64,000 nucleotides of DNA from an uncultured Prevotellaceae bacterium (GCA_900541935.1 UQLZ01000002.1:1-64000), one strand, 5' to 3'; counted from the first letter of the stretch, positions 52,765 to 62,634 are shown. Translations and numbers: made by a program. The notes: generated from the letters alone by a model not told the origin.

Positions 52765-53607
52765 ATGGCATATTTTGAACCGTATTCTATAAATATAAGG
52801 GGTCAGTTATATGAGATTAGCAGACCGCAGGTGATGGGTATATTGAATGTTACGCCTGATTCTTTTTACAGTGGAAGCCGTTACTTTACAGATGACGTTA
52901 TTAGAAAAAGAGTAAGGCAGATAGTTGAAGAGGGTGCTGACATGATTGATGTTGGTGGTTATTCTTCCAGACCAAATGCAGATGATATTTCTCCAGAAGA
53001 GGAATATGAAAGACTTGCTCTTGGATTGAGAATTATTAAAGAAGAGGCTCCCGATATTATTATTTCTGTTGATTCTTTTCGTGCATCTGTTATTGAAAAT
53101 TGTCACAAGAATTTTGGTATTGACATAGTTAATGATATTGCTGCAGGTGAGTTAGATTCAGAAATGATACCAACAGTTGGAAAGTTAAAATTACCTTATA
53201 TAATGATGCACATGAGAGGTAATCCTGCAACAATGATGCAAATGACAGATTATGATGATTTAACAGCTGATATATTAAAGTATTTTTCAGCGAAAATAAA
53301 GCAAGCTACTTCTGCTGGAATTTGTGACATCATAATAGATCCTGGGTTCGGATTTAGCAAAAATCTCGAGCAAAATTATGAGTTGCTTAAAAATCTTAAT
53401 TGCTTTAAGGCTCTTGAATTACCTTTGCTTGTTGGGGTTTCGCGTAAGTCTATGATATACAAACTGTTTGGTTACAGTCCAGCAGAGTCTTTGAATGGAA
53501 CAACTATTATTAACACAATATCTATGCTTTCTGGAGCAAGTATTATTCGAGTACATGATGTTAAGCAGGCTGTTGAGGCTGCTACAATAATCAACAAGAT
53601 TAAATAA
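52765..53607 (+). CDS. folP: Dihydropteroate synthase
   Basis: This 280-residue TIM-barrel enzyme joins p-aminobenzoate to the pterin pyrophosphate in folate synthesis. Motifs VMGILNVTPDSFYSGSRY, DVGGYSSRPNA and IIIDPGFGFSKN are present, with LVGVSRKSMIYKLFG near the end. The length is normal. It is the sulfonamide target and pairs with cdaA 16 bases downstream, as in many Bacteroidetes. Confidence 0.97.
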   Translation: MAYFEPYSINIRGQLYEISRPQVMGILNVTPDSFYSGSRYFTDDVIRKRVRQIVEEGADMIDVGGYSSRPNADDISPEEEYERLALGLRIIKEEAPDIIISVDSFRASVIENCHKNFGIDIVNDIAAGELDSEMIPTVGKLKLPYIMMHMRGNPATMMQMTDYDDLTADILKYFSAKIKQATSAGICDIIIDPGFGFSKNLEQNYELLKNLNCFKALELPLLVGVSRKSMIYKLFGYSPAESLNGTTIINTISMLSGASIIRVHDVKQAVEAATIINKIK

Positions 53608-53623
53608 AATTATTTGTCGTACT

Positions 53624-54403
53624 ATGTTTAATTTGGGAATAAAGGATATTATTGATATTCTTATCGTTGCCACAATCTTGTTTTATGTTTACAAGATAAT
53701 GAAAGAGTCTGGCACTCTGAGTATTTTTCTTGGAGTCCTTGCGTTTATCGTTGTGTGGTTTATTGCTTCTGTCTTTTTGCAAATGGAATTAACAGGGCGT
53801 ATTCTTGATAAGTTTATGAATATAGGTTTGCTAATTCTTGTTATAATCTTCCAGGAACAGATAAAACGATTTCTTGTGGAGATAGGTTCCCATAGGAGGT
53901 GGAGGTTTGTTCATAGTATTTTCAAAAGAAAGGACTCTTCCGCTCAAGTTGGGCAGAAGGAGTGGGTTTTGCCTATAGTTTATGCTTGCTTAAGTATGGC
54001 GAAGTCTAAGACAGGAGCGTTGATTGTCATAAGAAACAATGTCCCTCTTGATACCTTTGAAAATTCGGGAGATATTATTGATGCTAAGGTGAATAACAGG
54101 CTGATTGAAAATATTTTCTTTAAGAACAGTCCGTTGCATGATGGTGCAATGATAGTAAGTAAAGGAAGAATTAGTGCGGCAGGATGTATATTGCCAGTTT
54201 CTCATAGCGATGATGTTCCTAAGCAGTTGGGTTTGAGGCACCGTTCAGCGTTGGGCGTTTCTCAGCAAACAGATGCTCTTGCAATTATAGTTTCAGAAGA
54301 AACAGGAAATGTATCAATAGCATTTAAAGGAAAACTATCATTAAGGTTGTCGTCAACTGATCTTGAGGCAAGATTAACTGATTTCGCAAATCATTTAGGT
54401 TAA
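53624..54403 (+). CDS. cdaA: Diadenylate cyclase (c-di-AMP synthase)
   Basis: This 259-residue protein has three N-terminal helices (to about 78) and a DAC domain that makes c-di-AMP from two ATP. The catalytic motifs DGAMIV (Asp173-Gly-Ala) and RHRSALG (205-211) are both intact. c-di-AMP controls potassium transport and turgor in many bacteria, partly through RCK_C domains. No c-di-AMP phosphodiesterase lies in the window. Terminator follows. Confidence 0.95.
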   Translation: MFNLGIKDIIDILIVATILFYVYKIMKESGTLSIFLGVLAFIVVWFIASVFLQMELTGRILDKFMNIGLLILVIIFQEQIKRFLVEIGSHRRWRFVHSIFKRKDSSAQVGQKEWVLPIVYACLSMAKSKTGALIVIRNNVPLDTFENSGDIIDAKVNNRLIENIFFKNSPLHDGAMIVSKGRISAAGCILPVSHSDDVPKQLGLRHRSALGVSQQTDALAIIVSEETGNVSIAFKGKLSLRLSSTDLEARLTDFANHLG

Positions 54404-54409
54404 AAAAAC

Positions 54410-54445
54410 AGAGCGTGGTAGGAAATGCCTATTCACGCTCTTTAT
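54410..54445. terminator. Terminator between cdaA and the glpR-like gene
   Basis: AGAGCGTG (54410-54417) pairs with CACGCTCT (54434-54441), extended inside by TAGG/CCTA. An A-run lies upstream and TTTATT downstream, so it can serve both convergent genes. Confidence 0.75.
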
Positions 54446-54446
54446 T

Positions 54447-55226
54447 CTAATAATGTCTGAAGTCTTCTACAATAGTGAGGTCAATGCCCAGCTCTTCAAT
54501 TCTGTTTGCGGTTGCTTTGGAAATTTTTGAATCTGTAATAATGTGGTCAACATCTTCCATATCACATATTTTACTGAACCCTCGCCTTCCGAATTTCGAT
54601 GAGTCGGCAAGAACTATTGTCTTTTGTGCCGTTTGAATCATAACTCTATTTAGAGATGCTTCCATAAGATCGGTTGTGGTAATACCAAAGTCTAAATCTA
54701 TTCCATCAACACCTATGAATAATTTGCTGCATGAAAAGTCTGATAGTGCAGATTCTGCGTATTTTCCGACAACGGACAGACTGCTATGTCTAAGCAGTCC
54801 GCCTAATTGAATAATATCAATATCTTTATTGGTGGAAAGGATATTCGCTACTTCAAGAGAAGCGGTTATAACTGTAAGTTTTTCGGGAGAAGATATGCTA
54901 CGAGCGAGTGCGTGCATTGTTGTTCCTGATGCTATCAAAATAGAATCTTTTGGAGTAACTAAACCTGCCGCGTAAGAGCCAATTGCTCGCTTTTCATCAA
55001 CGCATAGTTTTTCTTTGTCGCTAATGTTTCTGTTTTCACTGTAAGGATCAATCAGTATTGCTTTTCCGTGGTTTCTGTATAACTTTTTAGCACGTTCGAG
55101 TTCAGTTAAATCTTTACGAATTGTAACTGAAGATACATTTAATTGCTCTGCTAAGTCGGTAACAAGCAAGGAACTGTGCTGCATAAGCATATCCAGAATG
55201 ATTTCATGTCTTTCTTCTTTTGTCAT
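54447..55226 (-). CDS. DeoR/GlpR-family transcriptional repressor
   Basis: This 259-residue regulator has an N-terminal helix-turn-helix (MLMQHSSLLVTDLAEQLNVS, SVTIRKDLTELERAKKLYR) with the DeoR signature and a C-terminal sugar-phosphate-binding domain (AASGTTMHAL-like SILIASGTTMHALARS, then FIGVDGIDLDFGITTTDL). By position it should respond to glycerol-3-phosphate and repress the divergent glpABC operon, so a GlpR role is likely. Normal length. Stops 36 bases from the convergent cdaA gene. Confidence 0.9.
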   Translation of the reverse strand: MTKEERHEIILDMLMQHSSLLVTDLAEQLNVSSVTIRKDLTELERAKKLYRNHGKAILIDPYSENRNISDKEKLCVDEKRAIGSYAAGLVTPKDSILIASGTTMHALARSISSPEKLTVITASLEVANILSTNKDIDIIQLGGLLRHSSLSVVGKYAESALSDFSCSKLFIGVDGIDLDFGITTTDLMEASLNRVMIQTAQKTIVLADSSKFGRRGFSKICDMEDVDHIITDSKISKATANRIEELGIDLTIVEDFRHY

Positions 55227-55322
55227 GTTGCCTGAGTTTCTGTTTATTTTTCAAAGTTGAGCAAATTTTTCTTTATACGAAATTTAATTTAGTTAATTAT
55301 TGATAATATAACGTTTGTTGGT

Positions 55323-55352
55323 TTCGTTTTGAGTTCGTTTTGTTTCGTTTTG
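55323..55352. repeat. Three tandem TTCGTTTTG sites, likely repressor operators
   Basis: TTCGTTTTG occurs at 55323-55331, 55334-55342 and 55344-55352, spaced 11 and 10 bases, so the copies lie on one face of the helix. TTTCG-type half-sites are typical of DeoR/GlpR operators in other bacteria. They sit between the repressor gene and the glp promoter. Confidence 0.6.
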
Positions 55353-55433
55353 ATTTTAAAAATGCTGTAAAATTATGTTGTAAAACATATTTTGAAGCAA
55401 TTTCATTTTTTTTAGAAAAAAAATCGCAAAAAG

Positions 55434-55465
55434 TTTCTTTATTATAAAATTCGTTTATACATTTG
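55434..55465 (+). promoter_or_regulatory. Promoter of the glp operon
   Basis: TTTC at 55434-55437, 20 bases, TACATTTG at 55458-55465. The -7 is a full match and the -33 has one mismatch. It gives an 80-base leader with further CGAAA sites just downstream. Confidence 0.5.
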
Positions 55466-55549
55466 TTGCGAAATGAAAAAAGAGCAAAGTTTTTTCACTT
55501 CTTATAAAAACTCATTTATTTCGAAAAGAAAGAAAACAGATAAAGTGCT

Positions 55550-57148
55550 ATGCAAAATCGCAGAGACAACGAATTTGATGTAATAATCATAGGTGGAGGA
55601 GCAACAGGGGCAGGAACTGCGCGTGACTGTTCTTTGCGAGGTTTAAAAGTGTTGTTGGTTGAACGCTGTGACCTTGCGGTAGGTGCAACTGGTAGAAACC
55701 ACGGCTTGCTTCATAGTGGAGCGAGATATGCTGTTACAGATAAAGAGTCAGCAGAAGAATGTATTAAGGAGAATATGATTCTTCGTAGAATTGCAAGCCA
55801 TTGTGTTGAGGAAAATGACGGCTTGTTTATTTCCTTGCCTGAGGATGATTTGGCATATCAGGCAACTTTTGTTAATGCATGTCAGTCTGCTGGTATCGAT
55901 GCTCAGGTTATAGATCCACAACTGGCTAAAAGAATGGAGCCATCGGTTAATCCTTCTATCGTTGGAGCTGTTAAGGTGCCGGATGGGTCGGTTGATCCGT
56001 TTAGGTTGACATTGGCAAACGTTATTGATGCTAAGATTCATGGTGCAAAAGTGCTTATTTACCATGAGGTCGTTGAATTGATTAAGAGTCAAGATAGGGT
56101 TGTAGGCGTCAAGGTCTATGATCACAAGACAAAGCAATATAAGGAATACTATGCTCCAGTAACTGTTAATGCTGGTGGAATCTGGGGGCATGGGATAGCC
56201 GCCAAAGCTGGTGTCAGAGTTGATATGTATCCGGCAAAAGGTTCTTTGTTGATTTTTGGGCATAGAGTCAATAATGTTGTTTTAAATAGATGCCGAAAAC
56301 CGGCAAATGCAGATATTCTTGTTCCTGGCGATACTATCTGTCTTATCGGAACAACTTCAACTCATGTGGGTTTTGATGAGGTTGATGACATGAGGGTTAC
56401 TCCTGATGAAGTTGATGTGCTTTTGACAGAAGGAGAGAAACTAGCCCCTGCTTTGGCAACAACTCGAATATTAAGAGCATATGCGGGAGTTCGTCCGCTC
56501 GTAGCGGCAGACAATGATCCGACAGGTCGTAATATCAGTCGTGGTATTGTTTTGCTTGACCATGCCGTTCGTGATGGCGTTGAGGGTTTTGTTACCATTA
56601 CTGGCGGTAAGTTAATGACATACCGTTTGATGGCGGAGTGGACTGCAGATTTGGTTTGTAAGAAACTTGCTGTCGCAAAACTGTGTGTAACTGCAGTAGA
56701 ACCTCTTCCTGGTTCAAGATGTAAGAAAGAAGAATGCAATTCTAATTCTCACTTTGTAGAGAAGAGAAAGTCTTCATTTGAGCGTCACGGGGATATGGCT
56801 GCAAAAATTTCTGCTGAAAGCGACTATGAAAACAGTCTTGTTTGTGAGTGCGAAGATGTTACTGTTGGAGAAGTTAAGTACGCAATAGAGGAACTTGATG
56901 TAACCAACCTTAAAGATTTACGTCGCAGAACAAGAGTTGGCATGGGAACGTGCCAAGGCGAATTATGTGCTTGCCGTGCGGCTGGCTTGCTTGCTGAATC
57001 TCACAATAGTGCAAAGAGAGCAAAAGAGGATTTGGCTTCATTCTTGAATGAGCGTTGGAAGGGTACTTATCCAATTGCATGGGGCGATTCTTTGCGCGAA
57101 GCGGAATATACTCAGTGGGTTTATGGTGGTGTTTGTGGAATGGAATAA
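55550..57148 (+). CDS. glpA: Anaerobic glycerol-3-phosphate dehydrogenase, subunit A
   Basis: This 532-residue catalytic flavoprotein oxidises glycerol-3-phosphate to dihydroxyacetone phosphate. The FAD motif VIIIGGGATGAGTARDC is near the N-terminus and GRNHGLLHSGARY follows. The C-terminal third contains a BFD-type [2Fe-2S] domain with cysteines in LVCECEDVTVGE and GTCQGELCACR. Normal length. First gene of the operon, 9 bases before glpB. Confidence 0.96.
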   Translation: MQNRRDNEFDVIIIGGGATGAGTARDCSLRGLKVLLVERCDLAVGATGRNHGLLHSGARYAVTDKESAEECIKENMILRRIASHCVEENDGLFISLPEDDLAYQATFVNACQSAGIDAQVIDPQLAKRMEPSVNPSIVGAVKVPDGSVDPFRLTLANVIDAKIHGAKVLIYHEVVELIKSQDRVVGVKVYDHKTKQYKEYYAPVTVNAGGIWGHGIAAKAGVRVDMYPAKGSLLIFGHRVNNVVLNRCRKPANADILVPGDTICLIGTTSTHVGFDEVDDMRVTPDEVDVLLTEGEKLAPALATTRILRAYAGVRPLVAADNDPTGRNISRGIVLLDHAVRDGVEGFVTITGGKLMTYRLMAEWTADLVCKKLAVAKLCVTAVEPLPGSRCKKEECNSNSHFVEKRKSSFERHGDMAAKISAESDYENSLVCECEDVTVGEVKYAIEELDVTNLKDLRRRTRVGMGTCQGELCACRAAGLLAESHNSAKRAKEDLASFLNERWKGTYPIAWGDSLREAEYTQWVYGGVCGME

Positions 57149-57157
57149 TTTGGAAAG

Positions 57158-58402
57158 ATGAAATTTGATACATTAATAATAGGCGGAGGGTTAGCTGGAC
57201 TTATGTGTGGCATTCGTCTCCAGAAAAGCGGGGTTAAATGTGCTATAATCTCTGCTGGACAAAGTGCATTGCATTTTTCTTCCGGTTCGTTTGATTTGCT
57301 AAACGCTTTGCCAGATGGCTCAGTGGTAAATAATCCAGTACAATCAGTATCTAAATTACCAGAAAGCCATCCGTATTCAAAAATGAATAATTTCAGCGTT
57401 TTGGCTGAAGAAGCATATAATCAATTATCAGAAGTTGGCATTCAAACAGCAGGGAAAAGTGACTGTAATCATTTGCGACTTACACCTATGGGGACTTTCA
57501 AGTCTACATGGTTGACAATCTCTGATTTTTTAACTCTTCCTACAGAACAGGATACAATAGGTAAAAAGATTTTATTGGTAAATTTTTCTGGATTCTTGGA
57601 CTTTAATTTAAAGTTTGTTGTTGAAGGTCTTGAAGAAAAAGGAGTAAAGTGCGATGTGCTGACAGTTGACAGTATCCCTGCTTTGAATAAATTAAGAAGT
57701 AGTGCAACAGAGATGCGTGCAACAAATATTGCAAGGGTTTTTGAGAATCTTGAAAATCTTGATATGTTGGTATCGCTAATTAATACAAAAGCAGATGAGG
57801 GATATGATATGGTATTGCTCCCTGCGGTTTTTGATTTGTCTTCTTGTCAATCTGTAAAGCAACTTAAAGAATCAGTCAAATTGCCTATAAGGCTTGCTCC
57901 AACAATGCCACCCTCAGTAGCGGGCATAAGAGTACAGCAATTGTTGAAGAAGTCTTTTGAGATATTGGGTGGCACAGTCCTTTCAGGTGATTCTGTTATT
58001 AAAACAGAGGAGAAAGATGGCAAAATTTCTAAAGTCTATACCGCAAATCACGGTGATTTTGCTTTTGAGGCTGATAATTTTGTATTGGCTACTGGTAGTT
58101 TCTTCAGTAAGGGATTGATGGCAACTCCTTATGATATAAAGGAAACTGTTTTCGGAGCAGATGTTGTTTGCTCACAAAATCGAGCTGATTGGTATAATCC
58201 TTCATATTTTGAACCGCAAAATTATATGAGTTACGGTGTTGTTACTGACTCTAACTTCAATGTTGTTAAAAATGGTAAATCAATTAAGAACCTTTATGCA
58301 ATAGGTTCCGTTTTAGGAGGCTTTAATCCAATGAGAGAAGGGTGTGGTGCCGGCGTTTCTATGCTGACTGCTTTATTTGTAGCGAACCAACTGAAAAAAT
58401 AG
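57158..58402 (+). CDS. glpB: Anaerobic glycerol-3-phosphate dehydrogenase, subunit B
   Basis: This 414-residue flavoprotein starts with LIIGGGLAGLMCGIRLQKSG and ends with YAIGSVLGGFNPMREGCGAG, as in GlpB. It links the GlpA dimer to the membrane subunit GlpC. Normal length. Between glpA and glpC with six bases to the next start. Confidence 0.94.
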   Translation: MKFDTLIIGGGLAGLMCGIRLQKSGVKCAIISAGQSALHFSSGSFDLLNALPDGSVVNNPVQSVSKLPESHPYSKMNNFSVLAEEAYNQLSEVGIQTAGKSDCNHLRLTPMGTFKSTWLTISDFLTLPTEQDTIGKKILLVNFSGFLDFNLKFVVEGLEEKGVKCDVLTVDSIPALNKLRSSATEMRATNIARVFENLENLDMLVSLINTKADEGYDMVLLPAVFDLSSCQSVKQLKESVKLPIRLAPTMPPSVAGIRVQQLLKKSFEILGGTVLSGDSVIKTEEKDGKISKVYTANHGDFAFEADNFVLATGSFFSKGLMATPYDIKETVFGADVVCSQNRADWYNPSYFEPQNYMSYGVVTDSNFNVVKNGKSIKNLYAIGSVLGGFNPMREGCGAGVSMLTALFVANQLKK

Positions 58403-58408
58403 ATAGAA

Positions 58409-59653
58409 ATGAATATGCAGGAAGTTAATATAAGTGACAATAATTTTGAACAATGCATTAAATGTACTGTTTGTACAGTTTATTGTCCAGTCGTTCCGGT
58501 TAATCCCCAATATCCCGGTCCTAAGCAGGCAGGTCCTGATGGAGAGAGGCTTCGCCTAAAAAGGGGAGAATTCTTTGATGAGGCTTTAAAGTACTGTCTT
58601 AACTGTAAAAGATGTGAAGTTGCATGTCCTTCCAATGTTAAGATAGGTGACATTATTCAACTTGCAAGAATCAAGTATAGTAAAAAGAAACCGTCATTGA
58701 GAGACATGATGCTTGCGAATACTGACTTCGTTGGTAGCATGGCTACAAAGTTTGCTCCAATTGTTAATACAACGCTATCCCTCGCTCCTGTGAAAACTGT
58801 TATGGATGGTGTTTTAAAAATTGACAAGCATAGAACTTTCCCAAAATACTCTTCTAAGACATTTGAAAGTTGGTTTAAGAAAGAGGAAATGGATAAGCAA
58901 GACGGCTTTAAAAACCACATTAGTTTTTTCCATGGATGCTATATAAATTACAATTTCCCGCAGTTGGGTAAAGATTTGGTGCATCTTTTCAATGCTTTTG
59001 GTTATGGAGTTCATCTCCTTGAAAAGGAAAAATGCTGTGGCGTTGCCTTGATTTCCAACGGCTTGATTGACCAGGCTAAGAAACAGGCTCAATTGAATGT
59101 GGATAATGTTAGAAAATCCGTTCAGCAGGGTAGGAGGGTTGTTGGTGCTTCATCAACTTGTATCTTTACAATGCGCGACGAGTATCCACACCTTCATGGA
59201 GTTGACAATAGTGACGTAAGAGATGATATTGACTTGGCAACAAGATCAATCTTCAGATTGATTGAAGAAGGAAAGATAAAGATTAAGTTCCGTTCTGATT
59301 TTAGAATGAAGGTTGCTTATCACACAGCATGTCACATGGAAAAATTGGGATGGGCAATTTATTCAATAAATTTGCTAAGAATGATCCCTGGTGTTGAGCT
59401 TACAGTATTGGATTCTCAGTGTTGCGGTATTGCCGGTACTTACGGGTTTAAAAAGGAGAATTATCCAACATCACAAGGTATAGGCAATTCATTATTTGAA
59501 AAAATTGATGCTGCAAATCCAGAATATGTTTCTACCGACTGTGAAACATGTAAGTGGCAAATTGAGATGTCAACAAACTATAAGGTTAAGCACCCGATTA
59601 GTATTCTCGCTGAAGCGATTGATTTTGAAGAAACTTATAAACTTAATAAATAA
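58409..59653 (+). CDS. glpC: Anaerobic glycerol-3-phosphate dehydrogenase, subunit C
   Basis: This 414-residue iron-sulfur subunit passes electrons to the quinone pool. Two [4Fe-4S] motifs are seen near the N-terminus (CIKCTVCTVYCP and CLNCKRCEVACP) and two CCG-type cysteine regions later (EKCCGVALIS, QCCGIAGTYG). Normal length. The second ATG at 58415 could be the true start. Confidence 0.95.
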   Translation: MNMQEVNISDNNFEQCIKCTVCTVYCPVVPVNPQYPGPKQAGPDGERLRLKRGEFFDEALKYCLNCKRCEVACPSNVKIGDIIQLARIKYSKKKPSLRDMMLANTDFVGSMATKFAPIVNTTLSLAPVKTVMDGVLKIDKHRTFPKYSSKTFESWFKKEEMDKQDGFKNHISFFHGCYINYNFPQLGKDLVHLFNAFGYGVHLLEKEKCCGVALISNGLIDQAKKQAQLNVDNVRKSVQQGRRVVGASSTCIFTMRDEYPHLHGVDNSDVRDDIDLATRSIFRLIEEGKIKIKFRSDFRMKVAYHTACHMEKLGWAIYSINLLRMIPGVELTVLDSQCCGIAGTYGFKKENYPTSQGIGNSLFEKIDAANPEYVSTDCETCKWQIEMSTNYKVKHPISILAEAIDFEETYKLNK

Positions 59654-59673
59654 ACACACAAAAATTCAGTGTC

Positions 59674-61068
59674 ATGTTTAAATTTTTAGCACCACCGACT
59701 TTTAAGCCGGAATTGCCAGCAGAAAAGATAGATTCAGCTTATAAGAGTTTCCGTTGGCAAGTATTTCTTGGAATATTCATCGGATATGCAGGTTTCTACA
59801 TTGTCCGTAAGAACTTCTCTATGGCAATGCCTTTTCTTGAACCTTTTGGTTTTGAAAAGGGAGAGCTTGGTATTGTCCTTTCAATGAATGCTATTGCGTA
59901 CGCATTGTCTAAATTCTTGATGGGTAGCGTTTCCGACCGTAGTAACGCAAGAGTTTTCCTTCCATTAGGATTGGTTTTGGCAGCAATCTCTATGATGTTT
60001 ATGATTGTGCCTGTTGTAGCGTTTGGACCAGAAAACAAGACTTGGGCTATTGTTTTGATGACAGTCCTAAACTTTCTTGTTGGTTGGTTTAATGGTATGG
60101 GTTGGCCTCCGTGTGGTCGAGTTATGACTCACTGGTTCTCTCAGAATGAACGTGGTACAAAAATGTCAATATGGAACTGTGCGCACAACGTAGGTGGAGC
60201 ATTGGTTGGTCCTATGGCTGCTTATGGAGCTATCTGGTTTGGCTCTTGGTTCTACGGTGCACAGTCTGAATACTATTTCCTTATTGGTACTTATGTATTT
60301 CCTGCTGCAGTTGCTATCTTTATTGCTTTGCTCGGTTATCTTCTAATTAGAGACACACCTCAATCTTGTGGTTTGCCTTCTATTGAAAAGTATCGTAACG
60401 ATTATCCGAAAAACTATAGCGAGAAATCAGAACAAGTTCTTTCAACGAAGGAGATTTTCTTTAAGTATGTCTTGAATAACAAGATGTTGTGGTTCATCGC
60501 CATTGCCAATGCTTTCGTTTATATGGTAAGATACGGATGTCTTGACTGGGCACCTAAATACTTGATGGAAAGCCAAGGTTACAACATTAAAGAGGCAGGT
60601 TGGGCGTATTTCGCATACGAGTTTGTCGCTATCCCAGGTACTCTTATCTGTGGTTGGATTTCAGATAAGGTATTTAAAGGTGGTCGTGCGATGACAACTA
60701 CTATATTTATGGCAATTGTCGCAGTCTTTATTGCTCTTTATTGGCAGTTCTCTGATAACTCAACTATTGTAACATTGTCTTTGATCGGTATCGGATTCTT
60801 TATCTATGGTCCTGTTATGCTTATCGGTGTTCAAGCTCTTGACTTGGCTCCAAAAAATGCTGCTGGTACAGCCGCTGGTTTAACAGGTTTCTTTGGATAT
60901 TTCTTTGGAACTGCTATCTTGGCTAATATTATTATTGGTTATGTTGCAGAACATGCAGGTTGGGATTGGACTTTCGTTCTATTGCTTGCTGCTTGTGTAT
61001 TGTCTATTATCTTTATGTTGTTTACATATAAAGATGAAAAATATCTTCTTGCACAAAATAAGAATTAA
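59674..61068 (+). CDS. glpT: Glycerol-3-phosphate transporter (OPA family, MFS)
   Basis: This 464-residue 12-helix protein exchanges phosphate for glycerol-3-phosphate. It has the OPA start FLGIFIGYAGFYIVRKNFSM, whose arginine is in the position of GlpT Arg45, and GWFNGMGWPPCGRVMTHWF with the family signature. The location directly after glpABC supports the substrate. Confidence 0.93.
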   Translation: MFKFLAPPTFKPELPAEKIDSAYKSFRWQVFLGIFIGYAGFYIVRKNFSMAMPFLEPFGFEKGELGIVLSMNAIAYALSKFLMGSVSDRSNARVFLPLGLVLAAISMMFMIVPVVAFGPENKTWAIVLMTVLNFLVGWFNGMGWPPCGRVMTHWFSQNERGTKMSIWNCAHNVGGALVGPMAAYGAIWFGSWFYGAQSEYYFLIGTYVFPAAVAIFIALLGYLLIRDTPQSCGLPSIEKYRNDYPKNYSEKSEQVLSTKEIFFKYVLNNKMLWFIAIANAFVYMVRYGCLDWAPKYLMESQGYNIKEAGWAYFAYEFVAIPGTLICGWISDKVFKGGRAMTTTIFMAIVAVFIALYWQFSDNSTIVTLSLIGIGFFIYGPVMLIGVQALDLAPKNAAGTAAGLTGFFGYFFGTAILANIIIGYVAEHAGWDWTFVLLLAACVLSIIFMLFTYKDEKYLLAQNKN

Positions 61069-61152
61069 CGAGGATTTATACATAAATGTCATTATGTTAA
61101 ACTGGTTTTTGTAATGTGTTTATTTGATTTTTTATTCATTAAATAAATAAGA

Positions 61153-62634
61153 ATGGCTAAGGATATATATAAGCAATTAGGCGAGAAGAAAGGTAGTTTT
61201 CTTCGTTGGCAGATGAGAGTTATCATCGTGACAATGATAGGATATGCTCTCTTTTACTTCGTTAGAAAAAACTTCTCTTTGGCGATGCCGGGTTTGACGG
61301 CTGAATATGGTATCTCGAATAAGAGTTTCGGATGGATTATATTTTTCAGTTCCCTTGTTTACGGATTCTCAAGATTTATCAATGGGTACCTTGTGGATAG
61401 GGTGAAGGGAAAAGTGGTAATGGCTCTTGGACTTTTACTCTGTGCCTTTGCGAACTTTGCATTCGGTTTTGGTACTGATTTGAGTGTTTGGGTTACTGGA
61501 GTAAAGAATGGTCCACAAATGGTTGAGATGCTGATCTTATTTATGGGTGTTACTATTGTGCTTAACCAGTATTTTCAAGGTATGGGATATCCCCCGTGTG
61601 CAAGAATCTTGCCTCACTGGATACACCCGTCTGAACTTGCTACCAAGATGTCTATATGGAATTGTTCTCACTCAATAGGTGCTGCTTTGGCGGTAGTTGT
61701 CTGTGGCTATATTATGGGAACTCTTGGCGTGAACATGAGTGCTAATGCCGAGGTTGTTAAACAAATTACGGATAATCTGTTAGGCACAGGAATGGATGCT
61801 GGTGATGCAGCAAAACAGGCTCTGCTTTTTGCTTCTCATGTTGGGGCATGGAAGTGGTGTTTCTGGATACCGGCTTGTTTGGCTGTTGCTGGTTCTATCT
61901 TGTTGTTTGCAACTCTTAAAGATGAACCCAAGGATGTTTCCCTTCCTGATCTTCCAGGCACAAAACTTGGAGATTATGCAGAAACTAAAGATAAGAAAGT
62001 CAGAAAGAAATTTGAGATGGAGATGGTTTGGAAAAACCGTTGGGTCTGGACTTTCTGTATTGCTAATATGTTTGTATATGTCGTTCGGATGGGCGTTTTG
62101 GACTGGGGTCCTAAATTCTTGACAGAAAGCAGAGGCCTTTCTATTTCAGACGCTGGCTGGACAGTTGCAGCTTTTGAAATTGCTGGTATTGTTGGTACTT
62201 TATTTGCCGGTTGGGCTACCGATAAATTCTTTAAAGGCAAGGGCCATAGAATGTGTGTTCTTTGTATGCTTGGAGCGGCATTGTTTATGACCTTGTTCAG
62301 ATTCTTGCCAGACGATGCAAGTTTGACAGTTACTGCTGCTATTCTTGTAGGTGCCGGATTCTGTATCTATGGTCCTCAGGCTCTTATTGGTATTGAACTT
62401 GGAAACCAGGCAACAAAAGAAGCATCAGCGAGAGCCAATGGTATCGCAGGAATCTTAGGATATTTAGGTTCTGGTTTCTCCGGCCTATTGGTTGGTTACG
62501 TTGCTGACATCTTTGGTTGGACAAGAGTTTTCGAAACAATTATTGTGGTTGCGTTTATTGGAATGTTCGTATTGATCTCAATGTGGAAAGCACCGAGAGA
62601 CGGATATGAAAGAGCAAGTAAAATCAAATACTAA
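61153..62634 (+). CDS. Second OPA-family organophosphate transporter
   Basis: A 493-residue paralogue of the preceding protein: MIGYALFYFVRKNFSLAMPG and YFQGMGYPPCARILPHWIH occupy the same positions. It has a longer central loop (about residues 200-290) containing an extra helix or inserted segment. The substrate could be glycerol-3-phosphate, a glycerophosphodiester or a sugar phosphate; the sequence does not say. It is followed by a phosphatase gene seven bases downstream. Confidence 0.88.
   Translation: MAKDIYKQLGEKKGSFLRWQMRVIIVTMIGYALFYFVRKNFSLAMPGLTAEYGISNKSFGWIIFFSSLVYGFSRFINGYLVDRVKGKVVMALGLLLCAFANFAFGFGTDLSVWVTGVKNGPQMVEMLILFMGVTIVLNQYFQGMGYPPCARILPHWIHPSELATKMSIWNCSHSIGAALAVVVCGYIMGTLGVNMSANAEVVKQITDNLLGTGMDAGDAAKQALLFASHVGAWKWCFWIPACLAVAGSILLFATLKDEPKDVSLPDLPGTKLGDYAETKDKKVRKKFEMEMVWKNRWVWTFCIANMFVYVVRMGVLDWGPKFLTESRGLSISDAGWTVAAFEIAGIVGTLFAGWATDKFFKGKGHRMCVLCMLGAALFMTLFRFLPDDASLTVTAAILVGAGFCIYGPQALIGIELGNQATKEASARANGIAGILGYLGSGFSGLLVGYVADIFGWTRVFETIIVVAFIGMFVLISMWKAPRDGYERASKIKY

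Larger units (their letters stand above)
55227..55549. other. 323-base regulatory region between glpR-like gene and glpA
   Basis: It contains the promoter for glpA and multiple TTTCG/CGAAA-type sites (three in tandem at 55323-55352; others near 55277, 55451, 55469 and 55516). I see no gene in it. Confidence 0.6.

Noticed and set aside
55748..56263. A 171-codon open frame on the minus strand
   Set aside because: Antisense to glpA; shadow frame.
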